From Tenacibaculum haliotis (GTDB lineage: Bacteria > Bacteroidota > Bacteroidia > Flavobacteriales > Flavobacteriaceae): a DNA stretch of 64,000 nucleotides. Both the position numbers and the translations under genes were made by a program. Every line of letters starts with the position of its first letter. The stretch's first letter is position 1. Shown one piece after another: positions 33,498 through 43,881 of the stretch. Location: assembly GCF_025215075.1 (NCBI RefSeq), contig NZ_JAOBTH010000026.1, positions 124,001 to 188,000 on the forward strand. Direction: 5' to 3'. The notes beneath the pieces are model-generated. The model worked only from the letters and a program-made list of their open reading frames with translations, did not search any database and was not told the origin of the DNA.

Positions 33498-34826
33498 TTA
33501 TTTTCTTTTTTTGTCTTTTTCCACTTTCGTAGTATTAGATTGTGCTAAATAATTAGCTAATACTTTATCTACCAATTCGTCTTTTGTTAAATGATGAAAG
33601 ATTGTTTTTATTTTTGCTTTAAAATCTTCTGAAACGTTACGGTTAGGTTTGGTTTTAAATATTTTATTAGCCCATATTAAGCCATTATTTTCTTCAATAC
33701 TTTTAGCATCTGCCTTTTTAAATGGCTTGAAACTAATCCCTAGTTCCTTTTCAAAATCTGCAATATCTTTTACTTCTTCCTCTTGCAATATAGTTAACGA
33801 AAGTCCGGTTGCTCCTGCCCTAGCCGTTCTACCACTTCTATGTACGTAAGCATCATAAGTATCTGGTAAATGATAGTTTACTACATAAGAAACTTCTTTT
33901 ACATCAATACCACGAGCTGCTAAATCGGTAGCAACTAATATATCTATATGTCCTTCTCTAAATTGCCCCATAATTCGATCACGAATTCCTTGTGTTAAAC
34001 TACCATGAATGGCTCCTGAAGAGAATTTGTTTATCGCTAAATTCTTAGCCAATTTGTTAACTGCAGCTTTCGTTTTACAAAAAATAATACCTCGCTGACC
34101 AATTTTTGAATTTAAAAAATGAAGTAATACTTCTAATTTTTCTATTGGTGCTACTACAACATATTGATGATTGATACCTTGGTGACCAACTGTTGTCATG
34201 TCTGCTTCAACATTAATTACATGTTTTGACATATAATTTTGCACCAATTGTTTTATCGTTCCAGGCATTGTTGCCGTAAACAATAATGTTCTTCTCGATT
34301 TCGGAATTTCTTTAATAATACTATCTAATCCTTCTTTTAAAGCACTTACCATTTCATCAGCTTCATCTAAAATAAAATGCGTTATATGCTTAACATCTAT
34401 CGCATTTCTTTTTATTAAATCAGCCAAACGACCTGGTGTTGCCACAACAATATGTGTATCAGACTGTAAACGTTCTATTTGTGGTTTAATAGGTATTCCT
34501 CCACAAACTGCTGCGATTGATATTTTTGGACTATTAGCTGAAAATGATATAAGATTATTATATATCTGTTGCCCTAATTCTCTCGTAGGAGCTAATACAA
34601 TTGCTTGTACTTTAGGTGAAGTTACATCAATTAATTGTAATAAAGGTAAACCAAAAGAAGCTGTTTTACCTGTTCCGGTTTTTGCCAATACAACTACATC
34701 TTCTTTTTGATTTAGTATCACAGGAATTGCCTTTTCCTGTACATCTGTTGGTACAGAAATTTGTAAATCGGCTAAACTCTGTTGTAATTCTGTATTAATT
34801 CCTAAATCTGAAAACTGTTTTGGCAT
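33498..34826 (-). CDS. DEAD-box ATP-dependent RNA helicase
   Basis: A 442-residue helicase with all motifs: Q motif (SVPTDVQEKAIP), I AKTGTGKT, Ia PTRELGQQ, Ib TPGRLADL, II DEAD, III FTAT (SAT equivalent), IV-V (IIFCKTK, ATDLAARGID) and VI HRSGRTARAG. A 60-residue basic C-terminal tail follows. RhlE/CsdA-type role in ribosome assembly or mRNA decay, especially in the cold, is inferred from the two cold-shock neighbours. Start is the ATG at 34826; a TTG at 34844 is less likely. Confidence 0.93.
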   Translation of the reverse strand: MPKQFSDLGINTELQQSLADLQISVPTDVQEKAIPVILNQKEDVVVLAKTGTGKTASFGLPLLQLIDVTSPKVQAIVLAPTRELGQQIYNNLISFSANSPKISIAAVCGGIPIKPQIERLQSDTHIVVATPGRLADLIKRNAIDVKHITHFILDEADEMVSALKEGLDSIIKEIPKSRRTLLFTATMPGTIKQLVQNYMSKHVINVEADMTTVGHQGINHQYVVVAPIEKLEVLLHFLNSKIGQRGIIFCKTKAAVNKLAKNLAINKFSSGAIHGSLTQGIRDRIMGQFREGHIDILVATDLAARGIDVKEVSYVVNYHLPDTYDAYVHRSGRTARAGATGLSLTILQEEEVKDIADFEKELGISFKPFKKADAKSIEENNGLIWANKIFKTKPNRNVSEDFKAKIKTIFHHLTKDELVDKVLANYLAQSNTTKVEKDKKRK

Positions 34827-34930
34827 AAAATATTTTTTATGCAAAGATAATCACACTTATAAGAAATACTATCAATTCATATTCCTTTTATTCAAATAAC
34901 GACTTATAAATAATGTTATTATTAAAAATA

Positions 34931-34956
34931 AAAACCTGCTTTTAAAGCAGGTTTTT
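34931..34956 (-). terminator. Terminator overlapping the acyltransferase stop codon
   Basis: AAAACCTGCTTT abuts its reverse complement AAAGCAGGTTTT; the TAA stop of the gene ending at 34942 lies in the middle of the palindrome. The minus strand continues with TTTTTATTTTTAAT. Confidence 0.75.
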
Positions 34957-35493
34957 GTTATTAAATAATTCGGGTTTTGCACCTTTAATGTCTTTATAAA
35001 ATTCATAAAAATGAGCAAAATCAGCTTTTATATCATCCGTTACATAAAACGGCTTTGATAACTTTACTTGCTTATTTTCAAAATCGAAACCAAGCATTAC
35101 AATTGGTATATTAGCACCTTTAGCAATGTAATAAAATCCTGTTTTCCATTTATCTACATATTGCCTTGTACCTTCAGGAGAAATTGCTAATTTAAATTCT
35201 TCTTTTGAATTAAAAATATCAATAATTGCATCAACAACATTTGTACTTTTAGTTCTGTCTATCGGTGCTCCACCTAAAGCTTTAAAAAAAACGCCAAAAG
35301 GAGGTTTAAATAATGATTTTTTCCCTACAAAATTAAGTTTGGTTTTTGTGATGTTTCTAGAGAATAAACCCACATAAAAGTCTTCCCAACTAGTGTGTGG
35401 TGCTCCTATTAATACGTATTTTTTAAGTTCTTTCGGAAACTCTCCATCAAACTTCCATCCTAAAATTTTTGTAAATATAAATTTAGATATCAT
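34942..35493 (-). CDS. PlsC-like 1-acylglycerol-3-phosphate acyltransferase family protein
   Basis: A 183-residue acyltransferase of the LPLAT family. The HX4D catalytic pair is H33/D38 in APHTSWEDF, and the phosphate-binding block EGTR is at 107-110 (SPEGTRQ); GKKSLFKPPFG fits motif II. It is shorter than PlsC (about 240) and lacks a clear membrane helix, close to the short acyltransferases of Bacteroidota of uncertain acceptor (phospholipid or ornithine/glycine lipids). Single gene. Confidence 0.88.
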   Translation of the reverse strand: MISKFIFTKILGWKFDGEFPKELKKYVLIGAPHTSWEDFYVGLFSRNITKTKLNFVGKKSLFKPPFGVFFKALGGAPIDRTKSTNVVDAIIDIFNSKEEFKLAISPEGTRQYVDKWKTGFYYIAKGANIPIVMLGFDFENKQVKLSKPFYVTDDIKADFAHFYEFYKDIKGAKPELFNNKNLL

Positions 35494-35596
35494 CTATTAA
35501 TTATAAAATTCAAAATTACGCTTTTCTATATAAAATTCAAACAAAATTAACCAATCTTACGTTATATTTGTTAGCATATAAACTTACGAAATTCTA

Positions 35597-36940
35597 ATGA
35601 ATACTTCTCTTTTAATTGGCATTGTTGCCTTGTGCACCTTAATTTTTGGTTTTGTTATCGGTTATCTTTTATCAAAATTAAAAGTTAAACAACAGTTTGC
35701 AGATTTAGAAAAAAAAATAACAACTCAACAAATAAATTCTTCTAATTTAGAAATTCAAAAAACTGAAATTCAAGGTCGTTTCACTGATAAAGCAAAAGAA
35801 ACGGAAGAAATCCGCAGAGAAAAAGAATTCTTAAATGTTGAATTAGCTAGAAAAAATGAGGAATTAAAAAACCTTCAAATAAAGCTTAACGAAAACAAAA
35901 TTGAAGTAGAAAAACTACAAGATAAATTTACCAAAGAGTTTGAAAACTTGGCTAATAAAATTTTAGAGGAGAAGTCAAGTAAATTCACAGAACAGAATAA
36001 AGAAAATATTAAAAACATCTTACATCCGCTTCAAGAAAAAATTAAAACTTTTGAAGATAAAGTTGATAAAACACATAAAGAAAGTATCGATTATCATTCA
36101 GCTTTACGTCAACAAATTGTAGGTTTAAAAGAGATGAACCTACAAATGAGTAAAGAAACTATCAATTTAACAAAAGCCTTGAAAGGTGATAATAAAATTC
36201 AAGGAAATTGGGGGGAGTTAGTACTAGAACGTGTTTTAGAAAAATCTGGATTAGAGAAAGATAGAGAATATTTTGTGCAACAGTCTTTTACAAATGATGA
36301 TGGCAAACGTGTTTTACCAGATGTGGTGATTCATTTACCTGATAATAAAAAAATGATTGTCGATTCGAAAGTTTCACTAACCGCTTATGAACAATATGTA
36401 AATACAGATGATGATTTAGAGAAAGAACGTTTTTTAACAGCACATATTAATTCTTTAAAAAGACATGTAACCCAACTATCTGAAAAAAAATATGAAGATC
36501 TTTATAAGATAGAATCTCCTGATTTTGTACTACTTTTTATACCTATCGAACCGGCATTTGCCATTGCTTTAAATCAGGATAATTCATTGTATAATAAAGC
36601 ATTTGAAAAAAATATTGTTATTGTTACGCCAACTACGTTATTAGCTACTTTGCGTACTATTGATACCATGTGGAATAATGAAAAACAACAGCGAAACGCG
36701 TTAGAAATTGCCAGACAAGCAGGTGCTTTATATGATAAATTTGATGGATTACTACAAGATTTAATAGGCATAGGAAAAAAAATAGATGCCTCTAAAGATG
36801 ATTACAATGCTGCAATGAATAAGTTAGTAGATGGTCGAGGTAATCTTATAACGAGTGTCGAAAAACTGAAGAAAATGGGTGCGAAAGCTAAAAAAACATT
36901 GCCCGAAAATATTGTTGAAAGAGCTCGAGAAAATGAATAA
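35597..36940 (+). CDS. rmuC: DNA recombination protein RmuC
   Basis: A 447-residue protein: N-terminal membrane helix (about 4-25), a long coiled coil (about 30-190), and the RmuC domain (about 195-400) with QGNWGELVLERVLEKSGL, the conserved LPDVVIHLPDNKKMIVDSKVSL, and VLLFIPIEPAFA. The domain is related to PD-(D/E)XK nucleases; RmuC limits inversions at short repeats. A -7 box TATATTTG (35563-35570) lies 27 bases before the ATG. Confidence 0.93.
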   Translation: MNTSLLIGIVALCTLIFGFVIGYLLSKLKVKQQFADLEKKITTQQINSSNLEIQKTEIQGRFTDKAKETEEIRREKEFLNVELARKNEELKNLQIKLNENKIEVEKLQDKFTKEFENLANKILEEKSSKFTEQNKENIKNILHPLQEKIKTFEDKVDKTHKESIDYHSALRQQIVGLKEMNLQMSKETINLTKALKGDNKIQGNWGELVLERVLEKSGLEKDREYFVQQSFTNDDGKRVLPDVVIHLPDNKKMIVDSKVSLTAYEQYVNTDDDLEKERFLTAHINSLKRHVTQLSEKKYEDLYKIESPDFVLLFIPIEPAFAIALNQDNSLYNKAFEKNIVIVTPTTLLATLRTIDTMWNNEKQQRNALEIARQAGALYDKFDGLLQDLIGIGKKIDASKDDYNAAMNKLVDGRGNLITSVEKLKKMGAKAKKTLPENIVERARENE

Positions 36941-36973
36941 AAAGCAACATTCTTTTTTATAAATATTAAACAC

Positions 36974-37006
36974 AAAAAAGTCCACCTAAATCAGGTGGAC
37001 TTTTTT
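36974..37006. terminator. Bidirectional terminator
   Basis: AAAAAAGTCCACCT / AGGTGGACTTTTTT with a 5-base loop, between the convergent rmuC and glyA genes. Confidence 0.88.
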
Positions 37007-37029
37007 ATATCTAATAACCACTTAGTGGT

Positions 37030-38304
37030 TTACATTACGAATAATCTTTTGTCATGCATTAAATCGTATACCTTCTCTCCTACTTGCTTTAAAACATCGT
37101 CGTTTCCAACATTCATTAACGCTTCGTCAATTAAATCTACAATAGTTTGCATATCTTCTTCAACCAAACCACGAGTAGTTACAGCAGCAGTACCTACACG
37201 AATACCAGAAGTTACAAACGGACTTTGAGTATCGAAAGGAACCATGTTTTTATTAACTGTAATATCTGCTTTCCCTAAAGTATCTTCCCCTTCTTTACCT
37301 GTAAGATTTTTATTACGTAAGTCAATTAGCATACAGTGATTGTCTGTTCCTCCAGAAATAATATCGTATCCTTTAGCAACAAAAGCTTTCGCCATAGCTG
37401 TTGCGTTTTCTTTTACCTGTAATTGATATTCTAAAAATTCATCAGTTAATGCCTCTCCAAAAGCAATTGCTTTTGCTGCAATAACATGTTCTAATGGTCC
37501 ACCTTGATTTCCTGGGAAAACCGCAGAGTTTATCAAAGTTGACATTTTCTTTAATTTTCCTGATTTTAATTTTAATCCAAACGGATTTTCAAAATCTTTC
37601 CCAATCATAATCATTCCACCACGTGGTCCACGTAACGTTTTGTGCGTTGTTGTAGTAACAATATGACAATGTGGTAAAGGATCAGATAAAATTCCTTTTG
37701 CAATTAAACCTGCCGGATGCGAAATATCTGCCATTAAAATAGCACCAACACTATCAGCAATTTCTCTGAATTTTTCAAAATCCATATCACGAGAATATGC
37801 CGAAGCTCCTGCAATAATTAATTTTGGTTTATGTTCTTTTGCTTGCTGCTCTAAATGATTATAATCAATTTTTCCGGTTGCTTTATCTACACCATAAAAA
37901 ACTGGATTGTATAATTTACCCGAAAAATTTACAGGAGATCCATGAGTTAAATGCCCTCCATGAGATAAATCAAAACCTAAAATAGTATCTCCAGGATTTA
38001 AACACGCTGCAAATACAGCGGTATTTGCTTGTGAACCAGAGTGTGGTTGCACATTTACATATTCAGCGCCAAATAATTCTTTAGCTCTATCAATTGCAAT
38101 TTGCTCTACAATATCTACCACTTCACATCCACCGTAATAACGTTTACCGGGATATCCTTCAGCATATTTATTAGTTAAAATAGAACCTTGCGCTTGCATT
38201 ACTTGTTCGCTCACAAAGTTTTCAGAAGCAATCAACTCTAAACCATTTAGCTGACGTTCTTTCTCTTCTTGAATTAAATCGAATATTTGATGATCTTTTT
38301 GCAT
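37030..38304 (-). CDS. glyA: Serine hydroxymethyltransferase
   Basis: A 424-residue PLP enzyme that converts serine and tetrahydrofolate to glycine and methylene-THF. The PLP lysine is in [22 protein letters not shown] near the N-terminus, YYGGCEVVD and the folate-site segments match GlyA. The ATG at 38304 ([10 protein letters not shown]) fits family length; an earlier frame start at 38331 is not needed. Divergent from fumarylacetoacetase. Confidence 0.96.
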   Translation of the reverse strand: MQKDHQIFDLIQEEKERQLNGLELIASENFVSEQVMQAQGSILTNKYAEGYPGKRYYGGCEVVDIVEQIAIDRAKELFGAEYVNVQPHSGSQANTAVFAACLNPGDTILGFDLSHGGHLTHGSPVNFSGKLYNPVFYGVDKATGKIDYNHLEQQAKEHKPKLIIAGASAYSRDMDFEKFREIADSVGAILMADISHPAGLIAKGILSDPLPHCHIVTTTTHKTLRGPRGGMIMIGKDFENPFGLKLKSGKLKKMSTLINSAVFPGNQGGPLEHVIAAKAIAFGEALTDEFLEYQLQVKENATAMAKAFVAKGYDIISGGTDNHCMLIDLRNKNLTGKEGEDTLGKADITVNKNMVPFDTQSPFVTSGIRVGTAAVTTRGLVEEDMQTIVDLIDEALMNVGNDDVLKQVGEKVYDLMHDKRLFVM

Positions 38305-38437
38305 CTTATGTGTTGTTAAATAAGTAACCAAAAGTACTAATTTTATTAATTAATTTTTATGCAATTCTTATCTTATTTTAAACAGAAATTAACTTCTTAA
38401 TTATTTCTATAAAATTTATAAATTCTTATGCTGATAT

Positions 38438-38468
38438 TGGTTTTAATTGAAAAAAATATGTAGGTTTG
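38438..38468 (+). promoter_or_regulatory. Promoter of the fumarylacetoacetase gene
   Basis: TTG (38438-38440), 20 bases, TAGGTTTG (38461-38468): a good match to the Bacteroidota consensus and the same spacing as the NAD-cluster promoter. ATG 27 bases later. Confidence 0.6.
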
Positions 38469-38495
38469 ATTCTAAAATTAAACACAACTACTTCG

Positions 38496-39779
38496 ATGAA
38501 AATAACTGCAAATAATCCTAATAGAAAATCTTGGTTAAATGTTGAAAAAAACTCTGATTTTCCTATTCAAAATATTCCTTTCGGAGTATTCATTACGAAA
38601 GATGATATTATAACAATTGGTACAAGAATTGGTGATTTTGCTATTGATTTAGGTGCTTTACATCAACTAGGTTACTTTGAAGGTATCCCTTTAACAGATG
38701 ATATTTTTTTACAAGATACCTTAAATGATTTTATTGCTGACGGACGTAAAACTTGGCGTTTAGTTCGTAATAGAATTGCGGATATTTTTGATGTTACTAA
38801 TGGTAAATTACGTGACAATGCCGAACATAAAGCCGAAGTAATCTTTAGAATGGATGAAGTTGAAATGCAGCTTCCTGTTTCTGTTGGTGATTATACCGAT
38901 TTTTATGCAAGTAAAGAACATGCAACCAATGTTGGTTCTTTATTTAGAGATCCTGAAAATGCATTGTTACCAAACTGGTTGCACATTCCTATTGGGTACC
39001 ATGGTAGAAGTTCTTCTATCATTCCATCAGGAACACCAGTACGTCGTCCTGTTGGACAACAACGTCCTAGTGAAGGAAGTACAACGCCTAACTTTGGACC
39101 TTCAAAATTATTAGATTTTGAATTAGAAATGGCTTTTATTACAACTGTAGCTAATGATTTAGGAGATAGAATTCCGATTGAAGATGCAGATGAATATATT
39201 TTTGGATTAGTTTTATTTAATGATTGGTCTGCTCGTGATATTCAAGCTTGGGAATATGTGCCTTTAGGACCTTTCTTAGGTAAAAACTTTGCCTCTACAA
39301 TTTCACCATGGATTGTTACTTTAGATGCTTTAGAGCCTTTTAGAGTTGATAACCCAAAGCAAGTACATGAACCTTTACCTTATCTTAAGAAAGAAGGTAA
39401 AGATAGTTTAGATATTAATTTACAAATGGCTATTCAACCAGAAGGTAAAGAAGAAACTGTAGTTTGTAATTCGAACTTTAAGTACATGTATTGGACTATG
39501 GCGCAACAATTAGCGCATCATACCGTAAACGGATGTCCTATTAATGCTGGAGATATGATGGGTTCTGGTACTATTTCTGGACCTACAAAAGATAGTTTTG
39601 GTTCGATGTTAGAATTAACTTGGAGAGGTCAAAACCCAATAAAAATGAATGATGGTTCTGAGCGTAAATTCATCAACGACCACGATACTGTTATTATGAG
39701 AGGATATTCTCAAAATGATGATGTTCGTATCGGATTTGGAGAATGTACTGGTAAAATTTTACCTGCCACTGAATTATAA
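38496..39779 (+). CDS. fahA: Fumarylacetoacetase
   Basis: A 427-residue enzyme of tyrosine catabolism, cleaving fumarylacetoacetate to fumarate and acetoacetate. It has the FAH N-terminal domain and the catalytic domain (SVGDYTDFYASKEHATN with the catalytic His and metal Asp, FELEMAFI, LFNDWSARDIQAWEYVPLGPFLGKNFAST). The ATG at 38496 fits the promoter; a TTG at 38466 lies inside the -7 box. Other genes of the homogentisate route are not in this window. Confidence 0.95.
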   Translation: MKITANNPNRKSWLNVEKNSDFPIQNIPFGVFITKDDIITIGTRIGDFAIDLGALHQLGYFEGIPLTDDIFLQDTLNDFIADGRKTWRLVRNRIADIFDVTNGKLRDNAEHKAEVIFRMDEVEMQLPVSVGDYTDFYASKEHATNVGSLFRDPENALLPNWLHIPIGYHGRSSSIIPSGTPVRRPVGQQRPSEGSTTPNFGPSKLLDFELEMAFITTVANDLGDRIPIEDADEYIFGLVLFNDWSARDIQAWEYVPLGPFLGKNFASTISPWIVTLDALEPFRVDNPKQVHEPLPYLKKEGKDSLDINLQMAIQPEGKEETVVCNSNFKYMYWTMAQQLAHHTVNGCPINAGDMMGSGTISGPTKDSFGSMLELTWRGQNPIKMNDGSERKFINDHDTVIMRGYSQNDDVRIGFGECTGKILPATEL

Positions 39780-39807
39780 AATCTATTTTTGATCTTAAAT
39801 AAATTAG

Positions 39808-39840
39808 GCCTGAATAATTATTTTATTATTCAGGCTTTTT
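39808..39840 (+). terminator. Terminator of fahA
   Basis: GCCTGAATAAT / ATTATTCAGGC (39808-39818, 39825-39835) and a T-run. Confidence 0.85.
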
Positions 39841-39918
39841 TATATAGCTACCAAAAAACATTTTGGCTTTTTAATAAATCCTGCCTTCTGAAATAAAGCT
39901 CATAAAAACGCTAAAAAC

Positions 39919-39951
39919 AAAAAAGCAGCAATTTAAAATTGCTGCTTTTTT
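39919..39951 (-). terminator. Terminator of fabG
   Basis: AAAAAGCAGCAATTT / AAATTGCTGCTTTTT with a 1-base centre, directly below the end of the fabG gene; could act in both directions. Confidence 0.82.
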
Positions 39952-39968
39952 GTTTTTATATGTATATC

Positions 39969-40715
39969 TTAAGTTAACATTCCACCATCTACAGATAATG
40001 TTTGTCCTGTAATATATGCACTCATATCAGAAGCTAAAAACACACAAGCATTTGCAATATCTCCTGGAGTTCCTCCTCTTTTTAAAGGAATTTCATTACG
40101 CCATCCTTCCACTACTTTTTCATCTAATTTTGCGGTCATTTCTGTTTCAATAAATCCAGGAGCAACTACGTTACTTCTAATATTTCTTGAACCTAACTCT
40201 AATGCTACTGATTTAGAAAACCCTAAAATACCAGCTTTTGATGCTGCGTAATTAGCCTGACCTGCATTTCCTTTTAATCCAACAACAGAACTCATGTTTA
40301 TAATAGATCCTTTACGTTGTTTCATCATTGGGCGAATAACAGCTTTTGTTAAGTTGAAAACCGATTTTAAATTCACTTCAATTACTTTATCAAAATCATC
40401 TTCAGAAATACGCATTAACAAATTATCTTTTGTAATACCAGCATTGTTTATCAATACATCAATACTTCCAAATTCTGTATGTACTTCTTTCGCTAATTCC
40501 TGAGCTGCATCAAAATCTGCTGCGTTTGACTGATATCCTTTCGCTTTTACACCTAAATCTGTCAATTCTTTTTCTAATGCATTTGCCGCATCAACTGAAG
40601 AACTGTATGTAAAAGCAATATTTGCACCTTGTTTTGCAAATTCTAAAGCTATTCCTCTACCGATTCCTCTAGAAGCTCCGGTTATAATAGCTGTTTTATT
40701 TTCTAATAATTTCAT
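39969..40715 (-). CDS. fabG: 3-oxoacyl-ACP reductase
   Basis: A 248-residue classical SDR: TGASRGIGRG cofactor loop, NNAG, catalytic Ser in NMSSVVG, YAASK (Y-x3-K) and the C-terminal AYITGQTLSVDGGM. Motifs and length are those of FabG, which reduces 3-oxoacyl-ACP with NADPH in fatty-acid elongation. Because SDR paralogues are common, a specialised role is possible, but the family match is strong. Confidence 0.9.
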   Translation of the reverse strand: MKLLENKTAIITGASRGIGRGIALEFAKQGANIAFTYSSSVDAANALEKELTDLGVKAKGYQSNAADFDAAQELAKEVHTEFGSIDVLINNAGITKDNLLMRISEDDFDKVIEVNLKSVFNLTKAVIRPMMKQRKGSIINMSSVVGLKGNAGQANYAASKAGILGFSKSVALELGSRNIRSNVVAPGFIETEMTAKLDEKVVEGWRNEIPLKRGGTPGDIANACVFLASDMSAYITGQTLSVDGGMLT

Positions 40716-40750
40716 TATCTAGTTGTTTTGATAGATCAAATATAAAAATA

Positions 40751-40786
40751 AAAATCCTGCTAAAGAATACTCTTTAGCAGGATTTT
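40751..40786 (-). terminator. Terminator of the M16 peptidase gene
   Basis: AAAATCCTGCTAAAGA / TCTTTAGCAGGATTTT around a 4-base loop, between the end of the M16 gene and the start of fabG. Confidence 0.83.
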
Positions 40787-40807
40787 AAATAGTTATAAAT
40801 TATTTTA

Positions 40808-43777
40808 TTAAGATTTTATCTTTTTCTCATTTACATAATTAAATAAATAGTCGATATCTAGCTCTTTAATTTTACCTAATTTCTGCAAAGACTCAACATT
40901 TAAGTCTTTTTTATTACCAATTACCATTACGTTATAAGATTCACCTTTTACATTTTTATCAAAAAATGCTTTTAAATCTTCCATTTTCATGTTCTTAATG
41001 GTATTGTACATTGCTTCTCTATGGTCATTGTCAATTCCACGTTTTTTTAAACCTTCATAAGTCCAAAAAATGTTTGATTTAGTAATACGTTGCGCTGCTA
41101 ACTTTTTTAATGTAGATTCTTTTGCTGCATTAAATTGCTTTTCAGCCTCTGGCATGTTGTTCATTAAATCCATCATAGCATCTACAGCTTGCTCTAATTT
41201 ATTAGCTTGTGTACCAACATATGCCATAACATAATTAGAATCTCCTTTTTTAGAAGCGTTACTATACGATGCAAATGCAGAGTATGCTAAAGATTTAGAT
41301 TCTCTAATTTCTTGAAAAACGATTGATGATAATCCGCTACCAAAATAGGTATTAAACAATGTTGATGCTGCTAAATTCTCAGCTTTAAAAGGTGCTCCTT
41401 TTGCTAAAAACATTAACTCAGTTTGCACCATATCATAATCTGTAAAGAAAACATTTCCACCAGTTTCAGTTTCTTTGTATTCTTTTGCTACTGGATACTC
41501 TTTTAATTCACCATATAATTTATGGTTTTTATTTAAAGAAGCTACCGCTGCATTTACATCTTTACCATAATAGAAAATACGTTGCTTATAGTTTTTCATA
41601 TCTTTAACTATTGCAACTAATTCCTCAGGGTTTATAGCTTTTAACTCATCAACTTGCATGATGTCTCTTAATCTAGAGTTTTCACCATACTTACCATAGT
41701 TCATTAAACCTGTAAATAAAATATTCCCTTTTTGAGTTTTTCCATTTTCACGACCTTTCTGAATTTTTGCTACATATTTATCATATGCTTCAGGATCTGC
41801 TTTTGCATTGTCCCATAAATGTTCTAATAACTCTAACCCTTTAGATAAGTTTTCTTTTAAACCATTTAAACCTACATATGTTTTATCGTTACCTGCACTT
41901 ACGTAATAAGAAATACCTAATTTATAAAACTCTTTTTTAATTTCTTCATTCGTATATTTATCAGTACCAACATATTCTAAATATCCTGCAGCTAAAGATA
42001 ATTTCTTATCATTATCACTACCCATATCAAAAATAATATTCATGTCAAATAAATCATTATTTTCATTTTCTACATAAGAAACTTTAATTCCGTTTTCAGT
42101 TGTAGTTTCTTTAATTGCAGTCTTATAATCTACAAATTTAGGTTGTAATGGTGCTGATTTAATTTTATTAAATTCGGTGATAAATTCAGAACTCTTCCCT
42201 CTATTTAAATTTACTGGTGTAATTCCTGGATTAGAAACTTTTACAATATTTTCATCTTCTCCTTTACGCTTATAAGTTACCACGTAATTATTTTGATAAA
42301 ATTTATTTGCAAAATCAACCAATTCTTGTTTAGATATTTTTTTTAAATCATCTAAAAAGCGCACTTTATTATCCCAATTTTCATGGTGAATAAATGCATT
42401 AAAATAAGCAGAAGCTAAAGCAGTGTTGTTTTCATACTGACGTGTTTGACTTAATTTTAAATCATTTACAACAGCATCAATCATCCATTCATCAAATTCT
42501 CCCTTCTTTAATTTTTTAATTTGCGCTAATAATAAGTCTTTAACTTCATCTAAAGTTTGACCAGATTTAGGTGCACCTGAAAAAGAGTGATATCCGTAAT
42601 CATTTAAAAATGTTGGAGAACAACCAGCATATTGTACAGCTTGTTTTTGATTTAAATTTAAATCGATTAAACCAGCATTACCGTTTGCCATAATCATATC
42701 ACAAAGTGTTACAAACTTCTCATCTTCAGTATTTACACCACCAGAACGGTATGCTATAGAAATACTTTCTGATGTTGGTCCGAAAACTTCGCTCATAATA
42801 GGAGTTGTAATCGCTTCTTCTTTTGGTAATGTTGGGTGTGTTAATTCTTTCTTTTCGAATTTACCAAAAGTAGCGTCAATTTGTTTCATGGTTGCATCAA
42901 AATCTAAATCACCTACTAAAACAATTGCCATATTATTTGGCACATAGTATTTGTTAAAATAGTTATGAATATCAACCATTGATGGATTTTTTAAATGTGC
43001 AGCTGTACCAATAGTAGATTGTTGCCCATATGGATGTTTAGGAAATAAATCTTTTAACATCATTGCATAACGCTTTCTTCCATCGTTATCCTGCCCTCTA
43101 TTAAACTCTTCAAAAACAGCTTCTAATTCTGTATGAAATAAACGTAATACTAACGTACTAAAACGCTCAGATTCTAAGTTTAACCATTTGTTTAATTCGT
43201 TTGCAGGTATTTTATTTTTGTATACCGTTTCTTCAAACCAAGTGTGTGCATTGGTACCTGTAGCACCTAAAGAATTTACAATTTTTTTATATTCACCCGA
43301 AGAACCATGTTTAGAAGCTTCTAAAGAAACTCTATCAATTTCTTTATATATAATTAACTTTTTATCTGCATCTTTTTCTGCTCTGTGTTTTTCATATAAA
43401 TTAGAAATAGTATCTAAATAGTTTTTTTCTTTCTCCCAATCAAGAGCTCCTATTTTATCAGTCCCTTTAAAAACCATGTGCTCCAAATAATGTGCTAATC
43501 CTGTTGATTCTTTAGGATCGTAATTAGAACCTGCACGAACAGCAATATAGGTTTGAATTTTAGGCTCATCCGTATTTTTACTTAAATATACTTTTAAACC
43601 ATTGTTTAAAGTATATAAACGTAATCCTGTTGGATCATTTGTAACCGTTTCGTAATTGTAACCGCTAGCATCTGACTGTTGCTCGGTTTTAACTTCTTTT
43701 TCTGAAGTTTTTGTTTGCTTACATCCTATTGCGATAGTAAGTAACATACTAATGAATAGCAATTTAATTGTTTTCAT
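40808..43777 (-). CDS. M16-family zinc metallopeptidase, lipoprotein
   Basis: A 989-residue protein made of two tandem M16 units. The signal peptide ends in a lipobox (LLTIAIGCK), so it is a lipoprotein of the periplasmic face or cell surface. The inverted zinc motif HxxEH is HYLEH (about 83-87) in the first unit, with the third ligand in the EAVFEEF segment; the second unit (about 560-980) lacks the motif, as in pitrilysin-type enzymes where it forms the closing half of the chamber. Members degrade peptides. Single gene between two terminators. Confidence 0.92.
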   Translation of the reverse strand: MKTIKLLFISMLLTIAIGCKQTKTSEKEVKTEQQSDASGYNYETVTNDPTGLRLYTLNNGLKVYLSKNTDEPKIQTYIAVRAGSNYDPKESTGLAHYLEHMVFKGTDKIGALDWEKEKNYLDTISNLYEKHRAEKDADKKLIIYKEIDRVSLEASKHGSSGEYKKIVNSLGATGTNAHTWFEETVYKNKIPANELNKWLNLESERFSTLVLRLFHTELEAVFEEFNRGQDNDGRKRYAMMLKDLFPKHPYGQQSTIGTAAHLKNPSMVDIHNYFNKYYVPNNMAIVLVGDLDFDATMKQIDATFGKFEKKELTHPTLPKEEAITTPIMSEVFGPTSESISIAYRSGGVNTEDEKFVTLCDMIMANGNAGLIDLNLNQKQAVQYAGCSPTFLNDYGYHSFSGAPKSGQTLDEVKDLLLAQIKKLKKGEFDEWMIDAVVNDLKLSQTRQYENNTALASAYFNAFIHHENWDNKVRFLDDLKKISKQELVDFANKFYQNNYVVTYKRKGEDENIVKVSNPGITPVNLNRGKSSEFITEFNKIKSAPLQPKFVDYKTAIKETTTENGIKVSYVENENNDLFDMNIIFDMGSDNDKKLSLAAGYLEYVGTDKYTNEEIKKEFYKLGISYYVSAGNDKTYVGLNGLKENLSKGLELLEHLWDNAKADPEAYDKYVAKIQKGRENGKTQKGNILFTGLMNYGKYGENSRLRDIMQVDELKAINPEELVAIVKDMKNYKQRIFYYGKDVNAAVASLNKNHKLYGELKEYPVAKEYKETETGGNVFFTDYDMVQTELMFLAKGAPFKAENLAASTLFNTYFGSGLSSIVFQEIRESKSLAYSAFASYSNASKKGDSNYVMAYVGTQANKLEQAVDAMMDLMNNMPEAEKQFNAAKESTLKKLAAQRITKSNIFWTYEGLKKRGIDNDHREAMYNTIKNMKMEDLKAFFDKNVKGESYNVMVIGNKKDLNVESLQKLGKIKELDIDYLFNYVNEKKIKS

Positions 43778-43805
43778 GAAGGTTTATTTTTTTATTAAAT
43801 GTAAA

Positions 43806-43835
43806 AATCCGTTGAATTTACAAATTCAACGGATT
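43806..43835 (-). terminator. Terminator of sucD
   Basis: AATCCGTTGAATTT / AAATTCAACGGATT with a 2-base loop; T-run on the minus strand. Confidence 0.75.
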
Positions 43836-43881
43836 AAAAAATAATATATTATGAAAATTTAACAGTTTTTATACTGATAAA

